Below are positions 37,674 to 47,681 of a stretch of 64,000 nucleotides of DNA, piece by piece. The notes below the pieces were generated by a model. It was not told the origin of the DNA. It saw only the letters and a list, made by a program, of their open reading frames with translations, and searched no databases. Position numbers and translations under genes: made by a program. Source of the stretch: Arthrobacter sp. DNA4 (GTDB lineage: Bacteria > Actinomycetota > Actinomycetes > Actinomycetales > Micrococcaceae); the NCBI RefSeq assembly GCF_024362385.1, contig NZ_CP101466.1, forward strand, positions 2,542,001-2,606,000, written 5' to 3'. The stretch's first letter is position 1. Every line of letters starts with the position of its first letter.

Positions 37674-37689
37674 GGGACCTTCTTCCCTA
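37674..37689 (+). promoter_or_regulatory. DosR-like box 7
   Basis: GGGACCTTCTTCCCTA, core GGACC-TTC-TTCCC, ends 33 bp before the PNPOx-like ATG. Confidence 0.7.
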
Positions 37690-37722
37690 TCCGTGGCGGG
37701 TAAGCGGCCCTAGGCTACGGCC

Positions 37723-38181
37723 ATGAACAGCGCAGCGACAGAACCGGAAATCAAGGAACTCGGCGTCCACGATTGCTGGCGATACCTCAGGTCAACTTCC
37801 CTTTGCAGGATTGCCTTCACCGATGGCGTCACCGTGGAGAACTACCCGGTGAATTTTGTCCCCACCAACGGCACATTGCTCATCCGCACCGGCGAAGGAA
37901 CAAAGCTCGCTTCCCTGACCGACCGGAAGGCTGTAACCGTCGAGGCGGACGGAATGAACCAGTACGGCACCATCGCCTGGAGCGTCGTCCTGAAGGGCCA
38001 TGCCATGGTGGTGTCCGATGAGGAGGAGATCCGGGATGCCATGGAGGCAGGCCTCTCCCCCTGGCAGCCGGGTCAAAAAAACATCCTGATCCGGATCACG
38101 CCGGAGGAGATGACCGGCCGGAGGTTCGTGATCGCAGCTCCGACCCATTGGTGGCCGCCGCGCGAGCCCGCCGCAGACTAG
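37723..38181 (+). CDS. pyridoxamine 5'-phosphate oxidase-family flavin/F420-binding protein
   Basis: A 152-residue split-barrel protein. CWRYLRSTSLCRIAFTDG and NYPVNFVPTNGTLLIRTGEGTK are typical of this group, which includes several DosR-regulon members in mycobacteria. It probably binds FMN or F420 as a redox protein rather than making PLP. Preceded by box 7 and followed closely by Usp, ATPase and Hsp20 genes in the same direction. Confidence 0.88.
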   Translation: MNSAATEPEIKELGVHDCWRYLRSTSLCRIAFTDGVTVENYPVNFVPTNGTLLIRTGEGTKLASLTDRKAVTVEADGMNQYGTIAWSVVLKGHAMVVSDEEEIRDAMEAGLSPWQPGQKNILIRITPEEMTGRRFVIAAPTHWWPPREPAAD

Positions 38182-38233
38182 CCCACCAGCCCGACCTGAC
38201 ACCCCTCACCAGAACCCCAAAGGATGGTTTCCC

Positions 38234-39094
38234 ATGGCACCTGCCAAGCCAATCGCCGTCGGCATCTCTGACACTGCGGCGTCCAATGCCGCCCTGTTGT
38301 GGGCAGCAGCCCGGGCCAACCGGCTCAAGTGCCCCCTCGCCGTCGTGAACGTTGTCGACGACCGCTGGATGGCGGCAGAAGTGCTTCCCTACCTTGAAGT
38401 CCTGCGCGAATCAGGCCTGGGCCTGCTGAAGGAGGCCGGCGAAAAAGCCGTCGCCGCCGAACCCGGCCTGCAGATTTCGCTCCAGCTCCTCGAAGGAGGG
38501 GTGGGGGCGGCACTGGGCGACTATTCCAGGAACGCCTCCATGCTTGTCCTGGGCACCAGCGGGCACAACCGCGGTGCACTGACGGACCGCGCGCTGCAGG
38601 CGGCTGCCACGGCTGAGTGCCCCGTTGCTGTCATCAGTGAGGGCCAGGCGGAGGGCCGCGGCATCCTGGTTGGCGTGGATGGGTCGCGTGAGTCAACCCA
38701 GGCAGTGGCATTCGCGGCGGCCGAAGCTGACGCGCTCGGCGAGGAACTGACGATCCTCTACGCTTTCACCGGCCCCAACCGGTGGATCGCGGCCGGGCTC
38801 CCGCAGAGCAGCTTTGCCACCCATGTGGTCGAGGAAGAGCAGATCGTGCTCTCCGAAACAGAGGCGGGACTCCGGCAGGACTACCCGGACCTTGTGGTGC
38901 ACACCGTGATGGAAACCGTGCTGGAGCCGGCGGACGCCCTGCTCCGGACTGCCGCAGGCGCCCGGCTGCTGGTCCTGGGCAGCCGCGGAAAGGGCGGCTT
39001 CGAGAGACTCGTGCTGGGTTCCACGGCGCACGCGGTGCTGACCCAGCCACCGTGCCCCACCGTGATCACCCGCATGCACAAGCACAACGGCTGA
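38234..39094 (+). CDS. universal stress protein, two Usp domains
   Basis: A 286-residue tandem Usp closely similar in layout to the 25992 protein (KPIAVGISDTAASNAALLWA at the start). The second domain has GRGILVGVDGSRES and the full ATP loop GSRGKGGFERLVLGS. The two genes look like paralogues from a duplication within the island. No box of its own; it probably belongs to the unit that starts at box 7. Confidence 0.92.
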   Translation: MAPAKPIAVGISDTAASNAALLWAAARANRLKCPLAVVNVVDDRWMAAEVLPYLEVLRESGLGLLKEAGEKAVAAEPGLQISLQLLEGGVGAALGDYSRNASMLVLGTSGHNRGALTDRALQAAATAECPVAVISEGQAEGRGILVGVDGSRESTQAVAFAAAEADALGEELTILYAFTGPNRWIAAGLPQSSFATHVVEEEQIVLSETEAGLRQDYPDLVVHTVMETVLEPADALLRTAAGARLLVLGSRGKGGFERLVLGSTAHAVLTQPPCPTVITRMHKHNG

Positions 39095-39118
39095 CCGGGC
39101 CTGCTGCCTGGCCGCACC

Positions 39119-41566
39119 ATGTCACCAGCTGGGGAAAGCGGGACGCCGGTCCCGGGGGTGGACCTGCGCCATGCCCGGGACGGGCTTTCCACGGCCGAAG
39201 TACGCGAACGGACCGCTGCCGGTCGCATCAACAGCGTGCCCACGGCAACCAGCAGGAGCGTCGGTGAAATCGTCCAGGCCAACGTGTTCACCCTCTTCAA
39301 CGGCGTGGTGGGAGGGTGCTTCATCCTGCTCCTGGTCCTTGGCCAGTGGCGTGATGCGCTCTTCGGCCTGTCAGCCGTCAGCAATTCGCTGATCGGCATC
39401 ATCCAGGAGTACCGGGCCAAGCGGTCGCTCGACCAGCTGGCCATTTTGCAGGCTGCCCGGAGCACTGTGGTCAGGAACGGGGCCAGGGAAAGTATTTCTT
39501 CGGACGAACTGGTGCCGGACGACCTCGTTGTCCTCAACGCCGGAGACCAGGTCACGGCGGACCTGTTGCTGCTGGGCGAAAGCCCGCTTGAGGTGGACGA
39601 ATCCCTGCTGACCGGCGAATCCGAGCCCGTCCCCAAGCAGGACGGGGCCGTACTGCTGTCCGGTTCACTGATCCTGGCGGGAAACGGGCAAGCCAGCGTG
39701 CTCCGGGTTGGACCTGAAACCTCCGCTTACCGGCTGGCCGCCGAGGCACGGCGGTTCTCCCTGGTCACGTCGGAGATCCGCAGGAGCCTGGAAAAAGTCT
39801 TCACCGTCATCACCTGGCTGCTCCTGCCCGTCGCCTTGCTGCTCACGAATGCGCAGATGCAGGACCAGGGCGGTTGGGCCGGAGCGATGGGATCGGGACG
39901 GTGGGTACCTGCGGTCGTGGGAGCTGTCGCCGGCATCATGGCCATGATTCCGCTTGGCCTGCTGCTGATGACCAGTGTGGCATTTGCCGTCGGCGGCCTC
40001 CGCCTTGCCCGCCAGAAAGTCCTGATCCAGGAACTCGCCGCCGTGGAAGTACTGGCACGGGTGGACGTCCTCTGCCTGGATAAAACGGGCACACTGTCCT
40101 CCGGCTCCATGGTCTTCGATGCCGTCCACGACACCGGGGACGGCCGCGCAGGCGGGTGGCGGAGGGCGGTGGAGTGGTTTGGCGCCAGTCCGGACGCCAG
40201 CAGTACCGCTGCCGCGATCGGGGCAGCGTTTCCTGCCCAAATTCCGCTCACGGAGCAGGATTCAATCCCGTTTTCCTCCGCCCGGAAGTGGAGTTCGGTG
40301 ACGTTCGCGCCGGAATCCGCCGCTCCGGGCACGTGGGTCCTCGGAGCCCCCGACGCGGTGCTCGGCTCCCCTGGCTGCGGGAAAGCACACGGCAGGGCGG
40401 TGGCCCTGGCATCCACCGGGCTGAGGACGCTGGTACTGGCACATTTTCCGGGACCGCTGGCGCCGGACGCCGCAAAGGTGGACCTGCCGCCGGAGCTGGT
40501 GCCGGTCCTGCTGCTCACCTTCCGGGAAAGCATTCGCGCCGACGCAGCGAAAACGCTGGACTACTTCCGCCGGCAGGGGGTTACCGTCAAGATCATCTCC
40601 GGTGACGATCCCCGGACGGTGGCAGCACTGGCCCGCGGGGTGGGCTTTGGAACCGGGGCTGCCTATGACGCCCGCACACTGCCCCGGAACCCACTCCAAC
40701 TGGAGGAGACCGTGGAAGCCTGCAACCTCTTCGGAAGCGTGACGCCATCCCAGAAGCGTGACTTGGTCCAGGCCCTGAAGCGGCGGGGGCATACCGTGGC
40801 AATGACCGGGGACGGGGTGAACGACGTCCTGGCCCTCAAGGAGGCGGACCTGGGCATCGCCATGGACTCGGCGTCGCCTGCGACCAAGGCCGTGGCCCGC
40901 ATGGTCCTCCTGGACGGCCGCTTCGAAAGGCTGCCGGCGGTGGTGGACGAGGGGCGCCGCGCCATCAGCAACATTGAGCGCGTCTCCCTGGTCTTCCTGA
41001 GCAAGACCGTCTATGCAACGGTCATCTCCGTGGTCACCGGCATCCTGTTGCTGGCCTTTCCGTTCCTGCCGCGGCAGCTGTCCGCCCTGGACGGACTGAC
41101 CATCGGCCTGCCGGCGTTCTTCCTGGCCCTGCAGCCAGGCGGCCAGCGTTACGCCGCCGGGTTCCTGCGGCGTTCCCTCGCCTTCGCGGTCCCGGCAGGA
41201 ATCTGCACGGCCCTGTGCGTCCTGGCGGTCAGCGCGTATGGGCAGTTATGGGGCGGACACAGCCTTGCGTCCGCGCAGTCGGCGGCCACTGTGACCCTGG
41301 GCCTGGTGGCGGCGTGGATCCTGGTGATGGCATCGCGTCCCCTCAACTGGACCAAGGTGCTGATCCTCGCCGGAATGTACGCGGGCCTGGTCCTGCTGTT
41401 CACCGTGCCGTTGACGCAGGAATTCTTCCGCGTGGACTGGCCCCCGGCCGGCCTGCTGGTCCCCGCGGTTGCAGTGGCCGCGGCAGGATGCGCGGCCATC
41501 GAAATCATTGGCCGTCTGACACGCCGCCGGCCCGCGGCCGCCGATGGACCGGGCTGGGACCTTTGA
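39119..41566 (+). CDS. cation-translocating P-type ATPase (CtpE-like)
   Basis: An 815-residue pump with TGESEP in the actuator, phosphorylation Asp321 in LDKTGTL, a shortened nucleotide domain, [18 protein letters not shown] and a C-terminal bundle of about six hydrophobic helices. This overall form resembles mycobacterial CtpE-type Ca/unknown-cation ATPases. Gly/Asp motifs needed for turnover are all present. It follows the Usp gene by 24 bp. Its stop codon overlaps box 8 of the hsp20 gene. Confidence 0.9.
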   Translation: MSPAGESGTPVPGVDLRHARDGLSTAEVRERTAAGRINSVPTATSRSVGEIVQANVFTLFNGVVGGCFILLLVLGQWRDALFGLSAVSNSLIGIIQEYRAKRSLDQLAILQAARSTVVRNGARESISSDELVPDDLVVLNAGDQVTADLLLLGESPLEVDESLLTGESEPVPKQDGAVLLSGSLILAGNGQASVLRVGPETSAYRLAAEARRFSLVTSEIRRSLEKVFTVITWLLLPVALLLTNAQMQDQGGWAGAMGSGRWVPAVVGAVAGIMAMIPLGLLLMTSVAFAVGGLRLARQKVLIQELAAVEVLARVDVLCLDKTGTLSSGSMVFDAVHDTGDGRAGGWRRAVEWFGASPDASSTAAAIGAAFPAQIPLTEQDSIPFSSARKWSSVTFAPESAAPGTWVLGAPDAVLGSPGCGKAHGRAVALASTGLRTLVLAHFPGPLAPDAAKVDLPPELVPVLLLTFRESIRADAAKTLDYFRRQGVTVKIISGDDPRTVAALARGVGFGTGAAYDARTLPRNPLQLEETVEACNLFGSVTPSQKRDLVQALKRRGHTVAMTGDGVNDVLALKEADLGIAMDSASPATKAVARMVLLDGRFERLPAVVDEGRRAISNIERVSLVFLSKTVYATVISVVTGILLLAFPFLPRQLSALDGLTIGLPAFFLALQPGGQRYAAGFLRRSLAFAVPAGICTALCVLAVSAYGQLWGGHSLASAQSAATVTLGLVAAWILVMASRPLNWTKVLILAGMYAGLVLLFTVPLTQEFFRVDWPPAGLLVPAVAVAAAGCAAIEIIGRLTRRRPAAADGPGWDL

Positions 41567-41570
41567 CTCT
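41556..41570 (+). promoter_or_regulatory. DosR-like box 8
   Basis: GGGACCTTTGACTCT, core GGACC-TTT-GACTC, overlaps the end of the ATPase gene and lies about 81 bp before hsp20. Confidence 0.75.
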
Positions 41571-41651
41571 GGAACCGGCATCACGGGAAGGGGATGGTGG
41601 AAATGCCGGGCACCGCGATGGTCCGGTATCCAGATGAGCAGGAGGCAAAGA

Positions 41652-42074
41652 ATGACTGACCTGATGAAATGGTTCGAAAGCCGCCGTTCCCCGATGGATG
41701 TCATCGAGAGGCTTTTCGAAGGCGACGTGGGTTCCTCGGCCATTCGGGTTGAGGAGATGGTGGACGGCAACACGCTCGTGGTGCGCGCCGAACTGCCCGG
41801 CATCGATCCGGAGAAGGACGTCGACGTGACGGTTACGGACGGCGTGCTGTCCATCAAGGCGGAGCGGCAGGAGAAGACGGAGCAAAAGGACAAGGACAGC
41901 TACCGGTCCGAGTTCCGGTACGGATCCTTTGTCCGGCGGATTCCCCTTCCCAGCGGCGTCCAGCAGGGTGACGTCACCGCCTCCTACAAGGACGGCCTCC
42001 TTGAAGTCCGGGCACCCATGCCGGACCAGGGACAGGCGGCCGCGGCGTCGAAGATCCCCATCAGCAGGGGTTGA
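41652..42074 (+). CDS. Hsp20/alpha-crystallin small heat-shock protein
   Basis: A 140-residue sHsp. The alpha-crystallin domain spans about 30-125 (VRAELPGIDPEKDVDVTV; VLSIKAERQ; RRIPLPSGV; DGLLEVRAP) and the C-terminal IPI motif (SKIPISRG) serves oligomerisation. It holds unfolded proteins during stress; the mycobacterial counterpart HspX is a prime DosR target. GGAGG precedes ATG 41652. It has its own DosR-like box and a strong terminator after it. Confidence 0.93.
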   Translation: MTDLMKWFESRRSPMDVIERLFEGDVGSSAIRVEEMVDGNTLVVRAELPGIDPEKDVDVTVTDGVLSIKAERQEKTEQKDKDSYRSEFRYGSFVRRIPLPSGVQQGDVTASYKDGLLEVRAPMPDQGQAAAASKIPISRG

Positions 42075-42096
42075 GGACAGTCAGGGTACGACGCCG

Positions 42097-42130
42097 GTGC
42101 CTGGCCCTGTGACGGGCCAGGCACTTTATT
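42097..42130. terminator. convergent rho-independent terminator
   Basis: GTGCCTGGCCC (42097-42107) pairs with GGGCCAGGCAC (42114-42124) and is followed by TTTATT, 22 bp after the hsp20 stop. The T-run side overlaps the ppsA stop codon at 42126, so it may serve both convergent genes. Confidence 0.8.
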
Positions 42131-44543
42131 GCCCCTTGGCCAAGGCGGCCTCCGCCGCCGCAATGACGGGCAGCGTTTTTACGTACGTATCAGGGTTCAG
42201 GGACACCGAATCGATTCCCTGGCTGACCAGGAACTCCGCCAGGTCCGGATGGTTGCTGGGCCCCTGACCGCAGATGCCGATTTTGATGCCGGCGGCGTGG
42301 GCCTTGCTGATCGCCTGGGCAATCATGGACATCACCGCCGGGTCCCGCTCATCGAACAGTCCGGCAAGCTCCTCCGAGTCCCGGTCCACGCCAAGCACCA
42401 GCTGTGTGAGGTCGTTGGACCCGATGGAAAAGCCGTCAAAGCGCTTGGCGAATTCCTCCGCCAGAACCACGTTGGCAGGGATCTCGCACATCATGTACAG
42501 CTGCAGCCCGTCCACGCCGCGCACCAGGCCGTGCTCTTCCATGGCCTGGATGACCTTGTCCGCTTCACGCACCGTGCGGCAGAAGGGAACCATGACGATG
42601 ACGTTGGCGAACCCGGCCTGTTCCCGTACCCGTTTGAGGGCCTTGCACTCCAGGGCGAACCCCTCCCGGTAGTGGCTGCTGTAGTAGCGGGACGCCCCGC
42701 GGAACCCCAGCATGGGGTTCTCCTCCGGGCGCTCAAACGCGCTGCCGCCGATCAGGTGGCTGTATTCGTTGCTCTTGAAGTCGCTGAGCCGGACGATCAC
42801 CGGCTTGGGGTGGAACGGAGCGGCGATCTTGGCGATTCCGGTAGCCAGCACGTCAATGAAGTACTCCTGCGGGTCCTGGTAGCCGCGGGTGAGCTGCCGG
42901 ATCAGCGCCGCCTCATCCGGGTCAACCACCCTTTCAGGGTGGACCAGGGCCATGGGGTGGATGCGGACCAGGTTGTTGATGATGAACTCCATCCGGGCCA
43001 GGCCCACGCCTGCCGCGGGCAAACGCCACCATTTGAAGGCTGCCGCCGGGCTGGCGATGTTGATCATCACGTCCGTGCGGGTGGCCGGGAGGGCCTGCAT
43101 GTCCACGTCTTCCACGGAGAACTCCAACAGCCCCTCATAGACGCGTCCCTCCTCGCCTTCCGCGCACGATAATGTGACCTGGACGCCGTCGGCAACCACC
43201 TCGGTGGCGTTACGGGTCCCCACGACGGCGGGCACACCCAGTTCGCGGCTGACGATGGCGGCGTGGCTGGTTGGGCCGCCATGGTCGGTGATGATGCCCG
43301 CGGCCCGCTTCATGATGGGCACCCAGTCCGGGTCAGTCATCCGGGTGACCAGCACGGAGCCATCAACAAATGATTCGATGTCCTTCGCATCCTGGACCAC
43401 ACATGCCCGGCCCCTGGCGATGGAGTCGCCGATCGCGGCGCCGGTGACCAGGACCGGGCCCGGTTGCACAAGATGATAGGTGCGGAAGGTGGACGTGCTC
43501 CGGCGGGCCTGCACCGTCTCCGGCCTTGCCTGGACCATGAAAAGCTCTCCGGTCACCCCGTCCTTGGCCCACTCCATGTCCATCGGCCGCCCGTAATGGT
43601 CCTCCACCGCAACGGCCCAGCGGGCCAGCAGGACCACTTCCCGGTCATCCAGCACCAGCGAGCGCTGCTCCCGCTCGGTGGTTTCGACGGTCCTGGTCCG
43701 TGCATCCCCGCCCTGGCTGTAGACCATTTTTCGTTCCTTGGCCCCCAACTCCCGCTCGATGACGGGGCTGAAGCGCCGGTCTGCCAGGAGTGGCTTGAAC
43801 ACCTGGAATTTGTCGGGATTGATAGTCCCCTGGACCACCGTCTCCCCCAGTCCCCAGGCGGCGCTGATGACCACCACGCCGGGAAAACCGGACTCGGTGT
43901 CGATCGAGAACATCACCCCTGATGCGCCAAGGTCCGAGCGGACCATCCGCTGCACGCCCACCGAGAGGGCAACGTCCAAGTGCCCGTAACCCTTCATTTC
44001 CCGGTAGCTGATGGCCCGGTCCGTGAACAGGGAAGCGTAGCAGCGCCGGCACGCGTCGAGGACCCCGCGCTCCCCGGCCACATTGAGGAAAGTTTCCTGC
44101 TGCCCGGCGAAGCTGGCATCCGGCAGGTCCTCGGCCGTGGCGCTGCTGCGGACCGCAACGGAAGCCTGGGCCTGCCCGGCGCGGCGGCAGAGGGTCCGGT
44201 AGTGCTCCTGGATGTCAGCCGCGATGCTTTGGGGGAAGGTTGCCTGCAGGAACAGTTCACGGATCGCTGCCCCCGCCTGGCGCAGCGTAATGGTCCCCGC
44301 GCGCTGTTCCTCCATGTACTGCTTGATCCGGGGCTCCAGGTTATTGGCAGCAAGGAAGGCGCGGTAGGCGGCGGCCGTGGTGGCGAAGCCTTCGGGAACC
44401 CTGACGCCGGCGGATTTCAGTGCCCGGCTCAGCTCCCCAAGGGACGCATTCTTGCCTCCCACGGAGGGGATGTCCGCGATTCCTGTATCTTCGATCCACT
44501 TGACGCTGATGTCGGCCAGGAAGGTTTCTGCGGCGGCAGTCAT
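42126..44543 (-). CDS. ppsA: phosphoenolpyruvate synthase
   Basis: An 805-residue enzyme with an N-terminal ATP-grasp domain (GGKNASLGEL; SSATAEDLPDASFAGQQ), the phospho-histidine swivelling domain with GGPTSHAAI (His427), and a C-terminal PEP/pyruvate barrel ending with EIPANVV, GSNDLTQLVLG and GICGQGPS. It makes PEP, AMP and phosphate from pyruvate and ATP, feeding gluconeogenesis. Streptomyces OsdR controls a related PPDK gene. I use ATG 44543; a TTG at 44567 is also open. Box 9 lies 35 bp upstream. Confidence 0.93.
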   Translation of the reverse strand: MTAAAETFLADISVKWIEDTGIADIPSVGGKNASLGELSRALKSAGVRVPEGFATTAAAYRAFLAANNLEPRIKQYMEEQRAGTITLRQAGAAIRELFLQATFPQSIAADIQEHYRTLCRRAGQAQASVAVRSSATAEDLPDASFAGQQETFLNVAGERGVLDACRRCYASLFTDRAISYREMKGYGHLDVALSVGVQRMVRSDLGASGVMFSIDTESGFPGVVVISAAWGLGETVVQGTINPDKFQVFKPLLADRRFSPVIERELGAKERKMVYSQGGDARTRTVETTEREQRSLVLDDREVVLLARWAVAVEDHYGRPMDMEWAKDGVTGELFMVQARPETVQARRSTSTFRTYHLVQPGPVLVTGAAIGDSIARGRACVVQDAKDIESFVDGSVLVTRMTDPDWVPIMKRAAGIITDHGGPTSHAAIVSRELGVPAVVGTRNATEVVADGVQVTLSCAEGEEGRVYEGLLEFSVEDVDMQALPATRTDVMINIASPAAAFKWWRLPAAGVGLARMEFIINNLVRIHPMALVHPERVVDPDEAALIRQLTRGYQDPQEYFIDVLATGIAKIAAPFHPKPVIVRLSDFKSNEYSHLIGGSAFERPEENPMLGFRGASRYYSSHYREGFALECKALKRVREQAGFANVIVMVPFCRTVREADKVIQAMEEHGLVRGVDGLQLYMMCEIPANVVLAEEFAKRFDGFSIGSNDLTQLVLGVDRDSEELAGLFDERDPAVMSMIAQAISKAHAAGIKIGICGQGPSNHPDLAEFLVSQGIDSVSLNPDTYVKTLPVIAAAEAALAKGQ

Positions 44544-44577
44544 GGCTCGATTGTGGCCTCCGGCCAACGGGCCAGGC

Positions 44578-44594
44578 AGAGTCTTTGGTCCTAG
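44578..44594 (-). promoter_or_regulatory. DosR-like box 9
   Basis: AGAGTCTTTGGTCCTAG on the plus strand (minus: CTAGGACCAAAGACTCT), core GAGTC-TTT-GGTCC, ends 35 bp before ppsA and overlaps the stop codon of the ATPase gene. Confidence 0.75.
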
Positions 44595-47146
44595 CTCCGC
44601 CGCAGCCGCCTCCGGGCCGCTTTGTGGATCCAGTCAGCGACGAGAACGGCCGGGACCGCGAGGAGTGCGATCTGGAATCCTATCGGGGCAGGTGGTGCCT
44701 GGCCCAGCAATTCGGCGAGGTAGGGCACGAACAGGCACACCGCCAGGATGGCCAGTTCAGCCAGCACGGCCCACACCAGGAGCTTGTTGGTGCCCCACCC
44801 CAGTGTCCAGGGCGGCAGGCTGGCACTGCGGCAGGCAAAAGCGTTGGCGAGCTGCCCCAGGACGACGGCGGTGAAGGCGGCACCGGAGGCAGCCATCAGG
44901 AGCCCTGTGTCCGGGACCTGTCCCCGGCTCCAGCCACCCGCAAAAAGGACGGCCGAAAATGCTGACATCTCCATAAACGCCTCCACGGGACCGAGGACGG
45001 CGAATACCCGGATCATCAGTTGCCGGTCCATCAGGTGGCGGCGCTCGGGGGCCCTGGCCAGGATGCGTTGCCCTGGCCGTTCGGCTCCGAGGGCCAGCGC
45101 CGGCAGCAGGTCCGTCCCGATGTCCAGGGCCAGGATCTGCAGGACGCCCAGGGCAAGGGGGAACTGGCCGGTGGAAAGCGCCCAAATCACAAAGGGAGTA
45201 AGTTCCGCCACATTGTCGGTGAGGTGGTAAGTGAGGAACCGGTGGATATTCGCATAGGTTGCCCTGCCTTGTTCGATGGCCGCCACGATGGTGGCGAAAT
45301 GGTCGTCCAGCAGGACCAGGTCGGATGCCTCCCGCGCGACGTCGGTTCCGCTCAGGCCCATGGCCACGCCGATATCGGCCTCACGAAGGGCGGGGCCGTC
45401 ATTGACGCCGTCGCCGGTCATAGCCACGACATGGCCCCGGGCCTGCAGCGCCTTCGCCACCCGAAGCTTCTGTTCCGGCGATACCCTGCTGACCACGATG
45501 CCGTCGCGGTCCAGGAGCGCTCCAAGCATCTGCCCGTCATCCGGAAGGTCCGCGCCCTCCACCACGCATTCGGGAGCTCCGATCAGACCGATCTGCCGGG
45601 CAATTGCGGCCGCCGTGGCGGGATGGTCGCCGGTGATCATGGCGATTTTCAGGCCCGCCCGGCGGGCCGTTCGGATGACTTCGCTGACGTCCGGCCGCGG
45701 CGGGTCATGGAGTCCGATCAAGCCCAACAGCTCCATGCCCGATTCAAGGTCAGCGGCGGGAGCGGTCTGCCATGGACGGGGTGGACCGTCGAGCCCCCGC
45801 CGCGCCACCGCGATCACCCGTAGTCCCCGGGAAGCCATCTCCTCCACTTGGTCCTTGACCGCCGGGGGCACAAACTCGCAGAGGGGAAGCACGGTTTCCG
45901 GGGCGCCTTTGCAGAACAGGTGCGGCCCGGCGATCACGGATTCGCGCCGGCGCACGGGGTCGAACGGCAACCGGCGCGTAAGGGCCGGTTCGGTCCCGGT
46001 GCCAGTCAGCCTCCGCGCGAGGACGTCCAGTGCGGCTTCCATCGGGTCGCCGCGGGCACGCCATTGTCCGCCGTGCAGTTCAGCCCGGCCCTGCGACGCG
46101 GCACGCGCCGCCAGCGCCGCGTCAGCAGCCCTTAGCAGCCCCTGCCCCTTGATTTCCGCTTCCGGGGCATAGCCCTCACCTGTCACCAGGACGGACCCTT
46201 CGGTGGTATAGACCTCGACGGCGTTCATCCGGTTCTGCGTCAGGGTCCCGGTCTTGTCCGTGCAAATGAAGGTCGTGGAGCCCAGGGTTTCCACGGCCTC
46301 CAGGTTGCGGATCAGGGCATTGCGGGAGGCCATCCGCTGCGCCCCCATGGCCAAGGACAACGTAACGGTGGGCAGAAGGCCTTCCGGGACCAGGGCAACC
46401 GCAACTCCAATGGCGAACAGGAACGAATCGCGCCACTGAAACCCCACCAACAGCGATACCAGGAAAAAGAGAGCGGCAATGCCAAGCGCCACCACGGCGA
46501 TGACCCGCACTATCCTGCGCAGCTCCAGCGACAGCGGAGTGGGTGGAGGAATAGCACCGCTGGTCAGGGCCGCTATCCCCGCCAGGCGGGTGTCACCGCC
46601 GGTTGCGGAGACCGCTGCCTCGGCGTCGCCATTGACCAGGAAGGTTCCGCCCCACGCGGAGTCGCCGCCGGCTTTCGGGACCGGCTCGCTCTCCCCGGTC
46701 AACATGGACTCATCCACGGCGCAGGCGGATGCTGAGAGAAGGACGACGTCGGCGGGAACCCGGTCACCGGCGTTGAGCAGCACCACGTCGCCGGTCACCA
46801 GCTCGCTCGCGTGGACTTTGCGCGCCCTGCCATCGCGCCGGACCATCACGTCGGCGGGCAGCAATCCGCGCAGCTTGGCCGCCGCATGCTGGGCACGTTC
46901 CTGCTGGATGTGGGCGAACACTCCGTTGACTATCACGACGACGACGATCGCCACCGCGAGCTGCGGCATGTCCGCGATGAAGGCCAGGCCGGCAGCGCAC
47001 CACAGCATGAGGGCGAAGAAGTGCGTCATCTCCCCCCACAGCTTCCGCCATTGCGGGACCGGTTTTTCCCCGGGCAGCTGGTTGGGGCCAGTCTGCTCCA
47101 GGAGCTGCGCGGCCCGTTCAGAGCTCAGGCCCTCAGCGGTCCTCAC
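44591..47146 (-). CDS. cation-transporting P-type ATPase (P2-type)
   Basis: An 851-residue pump with TGESEPVPK in the actuator, phosphorylation Asp297 in [27 protein letters not shown] and an intact C-terminal helix bundle ending [10 protein letters not shown]. It is related to the 30138 ATPase but is complete at the C-terminus. GTG 47146 overlaps the upstream Usp stop (GTGA), so the pump is translationally coupled to the Usp. Ion unknown; Ca, Mg, K or H are possible. Confidence 0.9.
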   Translation of the reverse strand: MRTAEGLSSERAAQLLEQTGPNQLPGEKPVPQWRKLWGEMTHFFALMLWCAAGLAFIADMPQLAVAIVVVVIVNGVFAHIQQERAQHAAAKLRGLLPADVMVRRDGRARKVHASELVTGDVVLLNAGDRVPADVVLLSASACAVDESMLTGESEPVPKAGGDSAWGGTFLVNGDAEAAVSATGGDTRLAGIAALTSGAIPPPTPLSLELRRIVRVIAVVALGIAALFFLVSLLVGFQWRDSFLFAIGVAVALVPEGLLPTVTLSLAMGAQRMASRNALIRNLEAVETLGSTTFICTDKTGTLTQNRMNAVEVYTTEGSVLVTGEGYAPEAEIKGQGLLRAADAALAARAASQGRAELHGGQWRARGDPMEAALDVLARRLTGTGTEPALTRRLPFDPVRRRESVIAGPHLFCKGAPETVLPLCEFVPPAVKDQVEEMASRGLRVIAVARRGLDGPPRPWQTAPAADLESGMELLGLIGLHDPPRPDVSEVIRTARRAGLKIAMITGDHPATAAAIARQIGLIGAPECVVEGADLPDDGQMLGALLDRDGIVVSRVSPEQKLRVAKALQARGHVVAMTGDGVNDGPALREADIGVAMGLSGTDVAREASDLVLLDDHFATIVAAIEQGRATYANIHRFLTYHLTDNVAELTPFVIWALSTGQFPLALGVLQILALDIGTDLLPALALGAERPGQRILARAPERRHLMDRQLMIRVFAVLGPVEAFMEMSAFSAVLFAGGWSRGQVPDTGLLMAASGAAFTAVVLGQLANAFACRSASLPPWTLGWGTNKLLVWAVLAELAILAVCLFVPYLAELLGQAPPAPIGFQIALLAVPAVLVADWIHKAARRRLRRS

Positions 47147-47604
47147 ACAGCGTCCGCCTCCTGCCCCACCAACAGCACCGGGCACTTGGAGTGGGCCGCG
47201 CAAGCCCTGCTGACCGAGCCCATCGACGACTTAAGCAGCCCGCCCTCGCCATGCCGTCCGACCACCAGCATCTGCGCCCGCCCGCTCTCCTCCACCAGCA
47301 CCTTCGCCGGCGGCCCGAACTTGACGGTCACATCGATGTTCTCCGGCCGCTCCCCCGAAAAGGCCCGGCCCAGGGCATCCTCGACCAGCCGCCCTGCAGC
47401 ATCCTCGAGCCTGGCGGTGAACTGCCGGTCCGCCCCTTCAAGGCGGGACATGACCAGGTAGTCCGGCATCCCGACGCATGAGATGACTTCGAGCCGGGTG
47501 CCCAGGCGGGCTGCCAGCGTGCCCGCGTAACGGAGGGCTGCGGAGGAGTATTCAGAACCGTCCACACCCACGATGACGGGCTTCGCCCCTGTTTCTGCGT
47601 TCAT
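47143..47604 (-). CDS. universal stress protein, single domain
   Basis: A 153-residue Usp with VIVGVDGSEYSS and a complete ATP loop GRHGEGGLLKSSMGS. ATG 47604 is used; an in-frame GTG at 47613 precedes it. It is translationally coupled to the downstream P-type ATPase and is preceded at 35 bp by box 10. Confidence 0.92.
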   Translation of the reverse strand: MNAETGAKPVIVGVDGSEYSSAALRYAGTLAARLGTRLEVISCVGMPDYLVMSRLEGADRQFTARLEDAAGRLVEDALGRAFSGERPENIDVTVKFGPPAKVLVEESGRAQMLVVGRHGEGGLLKSSMGSVSRACAAHSKCPVLLVGQEADAV

Positions 47605-47639
47605 GGACACCACGATCCCGGCCCCGGGTTGCGGAGGGA

Positions 47640-47654
47640 AGGGCCGAAAGTCAT
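47640..47654 (-). promoter_or_regulatory. DosR-like box 10
   Basis: Minus-strand ATGACTTTCGGCCCT, core TGACT-TTC-GGCCC, ends 35 bp before the Usp ATG at 47604. Confidence 0.8.
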
Positions 47655-47681
47655 GCCGGCCGGCCCCCGTCCCTGGCTGGC

